Shown here piece after piece: positions 26,092-33,327 of a DNA stretch of 64,000 nucleotides. The translations under genes were made by a program, and so were the position numbers. Origin of the DNA: HK1 sp965202735 (GTDB lineage Bacteria; Pseudomonadota; Gammaproteobacteria; HK1); the NCBI GenBank assembly GCA_965202735.1, contig OZ241844.1, forward strand, positions 4,402,001 to 4,466,000, read 5' to 3'. The notes beneath the pieces are model-generated. The model ran no database searches, was not told where the DNA came from, and saw only the letters and a list, made by a program, of their open reading frames with translations. Numbering within the stretch: the first letter of the stretch is position 1; each line of letters opens with the position of its first letter.

Positions 26092-26364
26092 CCGCGATAT
26101 CAAGGCCCGGGCCGACGCCCGGGCCGACGTCGCCGGATCTCCCGCCCGAATCGGGCCTCCTCGAATCGAATCTCGGAGGCGCCGCAGGCCACGGAGGCGC
26201 CGGAGACGGCGAGCTGGTCGACCCGGACGACCAGCGTCGGCCGGGCGGTGTAAGCTTCGAATCGACGCTCGGCGAGGTTCGGTGTAGGAAGTGCGGCGGC
26301 GTTGTGGCGCGTAGTCCGCGTGTCCTTGCGCCCGATACACGGGGAAAACTATGGAATGGATACC
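26092..26364. other. Intergenic region left of the IS4-family element
   Basis: A 273-base spacer that begins GC-rich and becomes less so toward the insertion. It ends in ATGGATACC, the 9-bp target duplication. A 94-residue frame crosses it but has no recognisable family and no ribosome site, so I do not call a gene. It probably contains the original promoter region of the small gene at 27721. Confidence 0.4.
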
Positions 26365-27720
26365 CTTAGAGATCCCCTCATAATTTAGCTGAGAATTCGT
26401 CTGTAACTGACTGAATTAATGTACAGGTTGCAAGACCCGACCATTTCATGCCTCCTTGAGCACACGGCTCGTGTTGCCAACGCGAAGCTCCGGGGTCACG
26501 CTCGCGCCTGCGAGCCACCGTGGAGCCATCCGATGTCCCAACCCATCATGCTGCAACGAGACGACATCCGCGAATTCATCACCGCAATGTACGAAGGCGA
26601 CCTGCACGCGAAGCGGGTCCTGTCGCTGGCCAATGCGACGCTGGGGGTGTTGACCAGCGCCTCGTTGGCGGTGCATGCCATCGGCCAGGGACTGGCGCAG
26701 GCGATGGGCACGCTCGGCAAGCACGGGGTGAAGCAGGTCGACCGGCTGCTGAGCAACGACGGCATCGAGATGGAGACATTCTTCGACTCCTGGGTGAAGT
26801 ACCTCGTGGGTGCGCGCTGCGAGGTGGTGGTGGCGCTCGACTGGACGAGCTTCGCGCGCGACGGGCACGAGACGATAGTGCTGTCGATGCTGACCGGGCA
26901 CGGTCGGGCGACCCCGCTGATGTGGCGCACGGTGCAGGCGTCGACGCTGAAAGGCCATCAGAGGGGGCATGAGGATGCGCTGCTGCGTGCGCTGCGCGGT
27001 GCGATGCCCGAGGCGGTGAAGGTCACGGTGGTGGCGGACCGGGGATTCGGCAACGCGCCGATGATGCAGTGCCTGAGCCAGGAGCTCGGCTTCGAGTACG
27101 TGCTTCGCATCCGGGGCAACCTCTGGGTGACGAGCGCGAAGGGCGAGCGGCGCCGGGCGTCGCAGTGGGTGGGCGTGCAGGGGCGCTCGTGCACGCTGCG
27201 CGGTGCGACGGTGACCGATGCCCATGCCCTGACGGTGGGCAAGGCGGTGTGCGTGCACGCGCCGGCGATGGCCGAGCCGTGGTGCGTGGTGGCGAGCGAG
27301 GAGAAGGTGGCCACCCGCACGCTGATTCGCTATTACGCCAAGCGCTGGGGTATCGAGACGAGCTTTCGCGACCTCAAGGACTGGCGTTTCGGGATGGGGA
27401 TGGGGGCGATGCGGGTGCGTCACACGGCGCGGCGCGACCGCCTGTTGCTGCTCAGCGCGTTGTCGATGGCGTTGTTGACGTTGCTCGGTGCGGCGGGGGA
27501 GCGGTTGGGCTACGACCGGTGGTTGAAGGCGAACACGGTCAAGACCCGCACGCACTCGCTGTTTCGCCAGGGGCTGATGCTCTATCACCATCTGCCCAAC
27601 TGGCCCGCGCATCGGCTGCGTCCACTGGTCGAGGAGTTTGCCCACATGCTTGTGGAGCAGCGTGTGTATCGGGAACTCTTCGGGGTCATCTGACGGCAAA
27701 ATAATGAGGGGATGTCTGAG
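26365..27720 (+). mobile_element. Complete IS4-family insertion sequence with TIRs and 9-bp target duplication
   Basis: A 1356-bp element. The left end CTTAGAGATCCCCTCATAAT and the inverted right end CTCAGACATCCCCTCATTAT match over about 25 bases with four mismatches. It is flanked by identical 9-bp direct repeats ATGGATACC at 26356-26364 and 27721-27729. The single transposase gene is intact, so the element may be active. Confidence 0.93.
26533..27693 (+). CDS. IS4-family transposase
   Basis: A 386-residue DDE transposase. The family's YREK signature is exact: Y-x2-R-x3-E-x6-K within YAKRWGIETSFRDLK near residue 265. The earlier catalytic aspartates lie in VVVALDWTSFARDG and VTVVADRGFGN. 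ATG 26533 begins MSQPIMLQRDDIREFI; a frame opening upstream at 26419 is an alternative but extends through the IS leader. The gene ends 27 bases inside the right terminal repeat, as usual for a single-gene element. Confidence 0.93.
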   Translation: MSQPIMLQRDDIREFITAMYEGDLHAKRVLSLANATLGVLTSASLAVHAIGQGLAQAMGTLGKHGVKQVDRLLSNDGIEMETFFDSWVKYLVGARCEVVVALDWTSFARDGHETIVLSMLTGHGRATPLMWRTVQASTLKGHQRGHEDALLRALRGAMPEAVKVTVVADRGFGNAPMMQCLSQELGFEYVLRIRGNLWVTSAKGERRRASQWVGVQGRSCTLRGATVTDAHALTVGKAVCVHAPAMAEPWCVVASEEKVATRTLIRYYAKRWGIETSFRDLKDWRFGMGMGAMRVRHTARRDRLLLLSALSMALLTLLGAAGERLGYDRWLKANTVKTRTHSLFRQGLMLYHHLPNWPAHRLRPLVEEFAHMLVEQRVYRELFGVI

Positions 27721-27870
27721 ATGGATACCAGCAAACTTATCGGCTTGGCCGTAATTGCCCTTGTGGTGATTTTCGCGGTAGGAGCGCTGTCGTGCTTCTT
27801 CGAAATAGATCTGCTGAGTCGGGGCAGTTGCATGTTCGTCGGTATTCTTATCGGCGACTACTTGCCCTGA
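27721..27870 (+). CDS. Small membrane protein whose start codon is in the IS target duplication
   Basis: A 49-residue frame: MDTSKLIGLAVIALVVIFAV is a clear membrane helix, followed by GALSCFFEIDLLSRGSCMF and a short second hydrophobic stretch. Its first three codons are exactly the 9-bp target duplication, so the IS inserted immediately after ATG GAT ACC and restored the same three codons in front of the gene. The native upstream region is now displaced to 26092-26364. An in-frame ATG at 27712, inside the IS end, could also start it. Base composition is much less GC-rich than the neighbours. Function unknown; coding status is inferred. Confidence 0.45.
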   Translation: MDTSKLIGLAVIALVVIFAVGALSCFFEIDLLSRGSCMFVGILIGDYLP

Positions 27871-28164
27871 TGGCTGACCGTGCGACGAAATGATGCCGGA
27901 GTTCCTTGCGTCGGTCGGGTGCGCATTCGCGATCCAGGAATTCCAGGCATCCCGGCCCAATCGAGGATGCATTCAGCCACTTCCAGCCTCTGCCCGCGGG
28001 GTGCACTGCGACGTCGGCGGCTGGTACGACGAGCGGGGCTGTCGAACCTCGCGCTCCAGTGGATGCTGGGCAGGGCGCGGGCGTGCGGGCTGCACGTCGA
28101 CACAGACGCCCTGGAGAACATCGATGCTGTCGTTCTCCCCGACCCCTTGGGCGCGGATGCAGAT
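27871..28164. other. Spacer between the small ORF and the phosphonate-type importer
   Basis: A 294-base region downstream of the permease gene (minus strand). I see no family-level coding sequence, no T-tract terminator and no repeat shared with the rest of the window. Frames crossing it are continuations of antisense shadows. Confidence 0.4.
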
Positions 28165-29862
28165 TCACCTCACCCGCCACGCCTGCGTGCGCCGCTGCAG
28201 GAACCTCGACACGAAGAAGTGCATCAGGCGCACCGACGCCGCGGTATAGAAGATCATCATCCCCATCGCCGCCGCGGGCGCGATGTCGCCGGCGTCGTCC
28301 ATGTTGAGGACCGCGACCGACGCGAGGTTCGTGTCCGGCCCGTAGAGGAACACCACCGCGGACACCGTGGTCATCGCGTTCACGAACAGGTAGATCGTGA
28401 TGTCGAGGATCGCGGGCAGGCACACCGGCACCGTCACCCGCCAGAACGTGCGGTAGAACGGCGCCTTGAGCGACGCCGCGACCGACTCGAACTCGGGGTC
28501 CATCTGCTTGAGCGCGGTGACCGCGGTCAGGTGGGCGACGGTGTAGAAGTGGACGACGGTGCTGATCACCAGGATCGCCATCGTGTGGTAGAGGAAGCCG
28601 AGCGGGTTGTCCGGGTGGTTGAAGAAGAAGATGTAGGCGAGCCCGAGCACCAGCCCGGGAACCGCCATCGGCATCATCGCCAGGAGCTGGAACCCGGTGC
28701 GGCCGGCCCGGAAGCCGCGGCCCTTCTCCACCAGGTACGCGCCGGCGAAGACGACGACGGTCCCGAAGACCGCCGTATACGCCGCCAGCCGGGTCGAGTT
28801 CCAGTACGAGTCCCAGCCGCCGCCGTCCATCACGTCGAAGTCGTAGTTCTGCAGGCCGAAGCTCAGGTCGTAGGGATAGAACCTGACGAGCGCGGCGTAC
28901 TGGCACACGCCGAGCATCCCGAGCAGGAAGATGCTCACGAGCACGCAGTAGGCGAGCATCGCGGCGTCGAAGGCGCGGTTCGGCTTCGGCTCCAGCGCCA
29001 CCGCGCGCGAGGAGAGCAGGGCGACCTGCCGGCGCTGCACCACGCGGTCCACGGCGAACGCGAGCACCGCCGGGATCAGCAGCACCACGCTCACCACCGC
29101 CCCCATCTCGAAGTTCTGCTGTCCGATCACCTGCTTGTAGACGTCGGTGGCGAGCACGTTGAAGTCCCCGCCGATGACCTTGGGCGCGCCGAAGTCGGTG
29201 AGGGCGAGGGTGAACACCACGAACGCGGCGCTGATGAGCCCGTAGCGGCAGCCGGGCAGGGTGACGGTGAGGAAGATCCTGGGCCGGCTCGCGCGCAATG
29301 CCACCGCCGCCTCGTACAGGCGGGCGTCGGCGATGGACAGCGAGGTGATCAGGATGATGATCGCGTGCGGCAGGGTGAAGAACACCTCCGCGATCACGAT
29401 CCCTATCGGTCCGTAGATGGAGTGCCCGAACAGCAGCTCCCTGATGAGCCCCTGGGTTCCGAAGAGGTAGACCAGCGCAATGCCCGGCAGCAGCGACGGC
29501 ACCAGGATCGGGATCATCGTGATCGACTGGAACAGCCCCTTGAGCGGGATGCAGCTCCGGGTGAGCGCGTACGCGAAGGTGAACCCGACGGTGACGGTGA
29601 TGATGGTGGTGATGGTCGCCACCTGGAGGCTGTTCCAGATGGAGTACGTCAGGGCCGGAGTCGAGAAGTAGTCGAGGTAGTTGGCGAATCCGACGAGCGC
29701 GCCGTCGTGGTCGCGCACGCTCTTCGACATCATGGCGTAGAGCGGAAGGGCCAGCGTGATCACCAGGTAGAGGCCGATGACGCCGATGAAGGCGCGCATC
29801 GTCCAGTCGTCGCGGCCGACCTTCGGCTTGATGGCCGGGACGTCGAGGACGGCTTCAGCCAC
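28165..29862 (-). CDS. ABC importer permease, putative 2-aminoethylphosphonate type
   Basis: A 565-residue fused permease with two six-helix halves, as in iron(III)/phosphonate-type importers of the PhnU2 group. Each half has an EAA loop: near residue 195 (YEAAVALRASRPRIFLTVTL) and near residue 480 (FESVAASLKAPFYRTFWRVT). The N-terminal stretch TMRAFIGVIGLYLVITLALP begins the first helix. It is the last gene of the phnS-phnT-phnU-like operon; 149 bases of GC-rich sequence separate it from the ATPase gene. Substrate assignment rests mainly on the binding protein. Confidence 0.88.
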   Translation of the reverse strand: MAEAVLDVPAIKPKVGRDDWTMRAFIGVIGLYLVITLALPLYAMMSKSVRDHDGALVGFANYLDYFSTPALTYSIWNSLQVATITTIITVTVGFTFAYALTRSCIPLKGLFQSITMIPILVPSLLPGIALVYLFGTQGLIRELLFGHSIYGPIGIVIAEVFFTLPHAIIILITSLSIADARLYEAAVALRASRPRIFLTVTLPGCRYGLISAAFVVFTLALTDFGAPKVIGGDFNVLATDVYKQVIGQQNFEMGAVVSVVLLIPAVLAFAVDRVVQRRQVALLSSRAVALEPKPNRAFDAAMLAYCVLVSIFLLGMLGVCQYAALVRFYPYDLSFGLQNYDFDVMDGGGWDSYWNSTRLAAYTAVFGTVVVFAGAYLVEKGRGFRAGRTGFQLLAMMPMAVPGLVLGLAYIFFFNHPDNPLGFLYHTMAILVISTVVHFYTVAHLTAVTALKQMDPEFESVAASLKAPFYRTFWRVTVPVCLPAILDITIYLFVNAMTTVSAVVFLYGPDTNLASVAVLNMDDAGDIAPAAAMGMMIFYTAASVRLMHFFVSRFLQRRTQAWRVR

Positions 29863-30011
29863 CGGGAGCCTCTCCGCTTCGATGCGTATCGGGCCGGAGC
29901 ACGCCGCGCCGCCTGCCGGCGGCGCCCGAGCGGCGCTCGGGGGCGCGTCGGATTCGTGGCTCCCCTGCGTCGAATCGCCGGGTACGCGCGTCCGGACCGC
30001 GGCGGACGGCG

Positions 30012-31439
30012 TCAGCCATCGGGCGGCGCTCCGGCGTAGATGCGCACCGCTCCGGGCGGGACCATCGCCCGCACCGCGCTCCCCGCCGCCAGATCGAAGC
30101 GCTGCACCTGGGCGATGGGCAGGTCCATCCGCAGGCGCACGCCGGCGCTCGCGAGCTCGACGCGGGCGAACGAGCCGAGGAACTCGACGTACTCGACCGT
30201 CGCGCCGATGCCTCCGCTCCGGTCGGCGGCCACGTCGTTTTCCGCGGCCCCGGAGTCACGGGTTTTTCCGCCGTCATCCGCGGCCCCGGAGCCACGGGTG
30301 TCCCCGCCGCCTTCCGCGGACCCGGAGCCACGGGTGTTCCTGCGGTCTTCAGCGGTCCCGGGGTCATGGGTGTCCCTGTCGTCTTCCGCGGCCCCGGAGC
30401 CACGGGTGTTCCCGTGGTCTTCCGCGGACCCGGGATGCCGGGTGTCTCCGGTGGTTCCGGGATCTCTGGCGCCTCCCCCGTCCGGGAGCACGATGTCCTC
30501 GGACCGGACAGGCGATGACGCGGGAGAAGTACGGCTGGTCGGCTCCGCGCCGAGGAGCACGATGTCCTCGGGCCGGATTGCCGCGGTGACCCGCTCGCCG
30601 CGGGAATGCCCCGAGGTGTCGCACGCGAGGACGAGACCTCCCGCCCTGACTTCTCCGTCCCCCGCGGCCGCCTCCTCCGTGACCTCGGCGGCAAGGAAGT
30701 TCATGGTGCCGATGAAGTCGGCGACGAACACGCTCGCGGGCTCGCGGTAGATCCCGGCCGGAGCGCCGACCTGCTCGATCACGCCGTGGTTCATCACCAC
30801 GATGCGGTCCGCCATGGTCAGCGCCTCCTCCTGGTCGTGGGTGACCATGATGGTGGTGATGCCGAGCCGGCGCTGGAGGGCCTTCACCTCGTGCCGCAGC
30901 CGCGCCCGCACCTTCGCATCGAGGGCCGAGAGCGGCTCGTCGAGCAGCAGCAGGCCGGGCGACATCGCGATGGCGCGGGCGAGCGCGATGCGCTGCTGCT
31001 GTCCACCCGAGAGCTGGGCCGGATACTTGCCGCCCTGGTCGGGGAGGCCGACGAGGTCGAGCAGCGCCCGCACCCGGCTCCGCACCTCCTCGCGCGGGCG
31101 TCTCCGGCTCTCCAGGCCGTAGGCGACGTTGCGCGCCACCGTCATGTTCGGGAACAGGGCGTAGGACTGGAACACGATGCCGAAGTCGCGCTCCGAGGGG
31201 GGGAGGGCGGAGATGTCCGCGCCCGCCTGCTCGATGGTGCCCGCGGTCTGGATGTCGAGCCCCGCGATCGCCCGCAGCAGCGTGGTCTTGCCGCAGCCCG
31301 AGGGACCGAGGAAGCAGACGAACTCGCCTTCCAGGACATCGAGCGAGATGTCGGCCAGCGCGGTGAACTCGCCGAACCTTTTGGTCAGACGCCTGATTCT
31401 CAGATAGGAATCGGTCGGTGGGGTTTCTGTCGAAGGCAT
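30012..31439 (-). CDS. ABC importer ATPase, putative 2-aminoethylphosphonate type, with repeat insertion
   Basis: A 475-residue ATPase; relatives are about 350-370 residues. The nucleotide-binding domain is intact (GPSGCGKTTLLRAIAG, LSGGQQQRIALARA, LLLLDEPLSALDAKVR, VTHDQEEAL). The excess comes from a roughly 95-residue insertion in the C-terminal TOBE-like region (about residues 306-400) built of 12-residue repeats such as GSGAAEDDRDTH and of a duplicated EDIVL segment. The final TOBE part (GATVEYVEFLGSFARVEL) resumes normally, so the frame is kept. It follows phnS-like by 121 bases. Confidence 0.9.
   Translation of the reverse strand: MPSTETPPTDSYLRIRRLTKRFGEFTALADISLDVLEGEFVCFLGPSGCGKTTLLRAIAGLDIQTAGTIEQAGADISALPPSERDFGIVFQSYALFPNMTVARNVAYGLESRRRPREEVRSRVRALLDLVGLPDQGGKYPAQLSGGQQQRIALARAIAMSPGLLLLDEPLSALDAKVRARLRHEVKALQRRLGITTIMVTHDQEEALTMADRIVVMNHGVIEQVGAPAGIYREPASVFVADFIGTMNFLAAEVTEEAAAGDGEVRAGGLVLACDTSGHSRGERVTAAIRPEDIVLLGAEPTSRTSPASSPVRSEDIVLPDGGGARDPGTTGDTRHPGSAEDHGNTRGSGAAEDDRDTHDPGTAEDRRNTRGSGSAEGGGDTRGSGAADDGGKTRDSGAAENDVAADRSGGIGATVEYVEFLGSFARVELASAGVRLRMDLPIAQVQRFDLAAGSAVRAMVPPGAVRIYAGAPPDG
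30241..30456 (-). repeat. 36-bp minisatellite in the phosphonate-type ABC ATPase gene
   Basis: Six tandem 36-base units starting at 30241, 30277, 30313, 30349, 30385 and 30421, each with TCCGCGGnCCCGGAG-like starts and encoding the 12-residue acidic/Gly-rich repeats. The period is a multiple of three, so the reading frame is preserved. Confidence 0.88.
30485..30576 (-). repeat. 69-bp displaced duplication in the ABC ATPase gene
   Basis: GGAGCACGATGTCCTCGG at 30485 recurs at 30554 (one mismatch over 23 bases), duplicating the EDIVL peptide. The offset of 69 keeps the frame. Confidence 0.65.
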
Positions 31440-31560
31440 GGCGTCGGAGAAGAGTGCCGGCCCGGGCCGTCGATCATGGGACCCGGGCCGGCGGGGAAGG
31501 AAAGGCCGGAGGCGGGCGCCTCCGGCCTCGCATCGGACCGGACGGCGCCCGGCGTGACGC

Positions 31561-32598
31561 CTACTTCGCCTCCGACTTCGAGTCGTAGCGCCTCTGCCAC
31601 TCGGCGAGGATGCGCTTGCGGTTGCTCGCCGACCACTCGAAGTCGTTGTCGATCATCGCCTCGAGGATGCCGTCGGGGAAGTGCTCCACCGGCTTCGCGA
31701 GCTCCGGGATCGCGACGACCGCGTAGCCTTCGTTGTACATCATGTTGGCCTTCTCGCCCACCGACCAGTCGACGAGCGTCTGCGCCGCCTCGAGGTTCCG
31801 CGTCCCCTTCACGATGGCGGTGGCCTCCATGTCCCAGCCGATGCCCTCCGACGGCACGACGATGTCGATCGGCGCGCCCTGGGCCTTCGACTTCGCGCCC
31901 CGGAACGCGAACGAGACGCCGATCGGCACCTCGCCGCGGGCCGCCTGCTTGCAGGGCTTGGAGCCGGAGTGGGTGTAGTGGCTGATGTTCTCGTGCAGCG
32001 CGTCCATGAACTGCCAGCCGCCTTCCTCGCCGAACATCTGCAACCAGCTCGAGACGTCGAGGAAGCCGGTGCCGGACGAGTTCGGGTTCGGCATCGCGAC
32101 GTGGCCCCTGTACTCGGGCCTGGTGAGGTCCTTCCACGAGGTCGGGGTCGCGAACCCGTGCTTGCCCTGCTCGACGGTGTTCACGCAGATCGACGCCACC
32201 CACGCGTCCATGCCGGTCCAGGCCGGCGGGTCGTCGGTGTCGACGAACTTCGGGTCGAGCCGCTCGACGCCCTTCGGCCGGTAGGGGTGGAGCATGCCTT
32301 CGGACTTCATGAGCAGGAGGCTCGTCGCCGCCAGCCCCCAGATGACGTCGGCCCTGGGGTTGTCCTTCTCGGCGAGGAGCTTCGCGGTGACGATGCCGGT
32401 GGAGTCGCGGACCCACTTGATCTCGATATCGGGGTGGTCCTCGTTGAAGCGTGCGGCGTACTTCCTGAGGTCCTCGGCCTCGACCGCGGTATACACGGTC
32501 AGGGTGGCGGCCAGGCTGGCGGCCGGCGCGCCGGCCGCCAGCGCGAGCGAGGCGACGGCGGCGGCCGCGCTGCGGCGGATGATGTTTCCGGTCTTCAT
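31561..32598 (-). CDS. Putative 2-aminoethylphosphonate ABC importer, substrate-binding protein
   Basis: A 345-residue periplasmic binding protein. A signal peptide (AAAAVASLALAAGAPAASLA) is followed by TLTVYTAVEAEDLRKYAARF, IKWVRDSTGIVTAKLLAEKD, and SSGTGFLDVSSWLQMFGEEG. The segment THSGSKPCKQAARGEVPIG is also present. These match the PhnS2-type (TIGR03261) family from memory of the family consensus. ATG 32598 has GAGGAGA seven bases upstream. With the ATPase and permease it forms a typical operon. No phosphonatase (phnX), transaminase (phnW) or C-P lyase gene is next to it, so the imported compound would be processed elsewhere, or the substrate may differ. Confidence 0.87.
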   Translation of the reverse strand: MKTGNIIRRSAAAAVASLALAAGAPAASLAATLTVYTAVEAEDLRKYAARFNEDHPDIEIKWVRDSTGIVTAKLLAEKDNPRADVIWGLAATSLLLMKSEGMLHPYRPKGVERLDPKFVDTDDPPAWTGMDAWVASICVNTVEQGKHGFATPTSWKDLTRPEYRGHVAMPNPNSSGTGFLDVSSWLQMFGEEGGWQFMDALHENISHYTHSGSKPCKQAARGEVPIGVSFAFRGAKSKAQGAPIDIVVPSEGIGWDMEATAIVKGTRNLEAAQTLVDWSVGEKANMMYNEGYAVVAIPELAKPVEHFPDGILEAMIDNDFEWSASNRKRILAEWQRRYDSKSEAK

Positions 32599-32780
32599 GG
32601 GATGTCTCCTCTCGGTGTGGATCATGCGGTTCGTCGTTGTCGGCGCGACGGATCGGGGATCCCTCCCGTCCGGCTCCGCCGCGGGCGAGGCGACGGCGGC
32701 GTGCGCCGCCGTGTACCGTCGCGCGCCTGTCCAAGCATATATGACAGACCACCGATATAGCGATTTCATGACAGGCCGCC

Positions 32781-32902
32781 CAGCAATTCCCGCCAGGCGG
32801 GAACATGCCCCTGAATTCCCCTCGATCCGGCGCCCCGAGGGTCGAAATCGCGCCGGAATCCGACCACGGTACGGCCTCTCCGGGCGCTGGCGGGAATTGC
32901 TG
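32781..32902 (+). repeat. 122-bp palindromic element, copy C1
   Basis: Forward copy with perfect 16-base terminal inverted repeats: CAGCAATTCCCGCCAG at the start and CTGGCGGGAATTGCTG at the end. It is the cleanest copy in the window. It lies upstream of the phnS-like gene, within the 729-base intergenic region 32599-33327. Confidence 0.92.
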
Positions 32903-32911
32903 CAGGCCGCC

Positions 32912-33033
32912 CAGCAATTCCCGCCAGGCGGGAACATGCCCTCGAAACCCCCTCGACTGGACGCCCTGAGGGTCGGAATCGCGCCGGAATCCCATCGCGG
33001 CACGGCCTCTCCGGGCGTTGGCGGGAATTGCTG
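32912..33033 (+). repeat. 122-bp palindromic element, copy C2
   Basis: Second forward copy, 131 bases after C1. The short linker CAGGCCGCC occurs before C1, between the copies and after C2, a tandem arrangement like array A but with a different linker. Confidence 0.92.
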
Positions 33034-33327
33034 CAGGCCGCCGCCCCGGCCCCGTCCGGCCCGTTGCGAACGCCCCGGCGGTGGCGGCGGGCATCGGGAT
33101 GACGGCGGTGCCGTTGGCGTCCCGGCTTCGATGTCGCGGACGCCCCGGCGATGGCGGCGTGCGTCGGGGCGCGCCGTGGCGTCTGCCGCCGCCTGCATGA
33201 GAGCCCGCCGATACGGCGCGGCGGCGCCTCGGTCGAGCCGCGGTCCGGTCCGATGGGTCCGGCTCCGGTCCCGTCCCGGAGGCCGTGCGAACCGCAGGCC
33301 CGGCTCGGCATCCCGCCCTCTCCCGGC
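33034..33327. other. GC-rich spacer with a 70-bp displaced duplication
   Basis: No gene is visible. The segment GCGAACGCCCCGGCG at 33066 recurs as GCGGACGCCCCGGCG at 33136 (two mismatches over 24 bases), another short duplication of the kind seen elsewhere in the window. Confidence 0.5.

Noticed and set aside
26085..26369. A 94-codon frame before the IS4-family element
   Set aside because: No family similarity, no ribosome site, overlaps gpsA end and runs into the IS.
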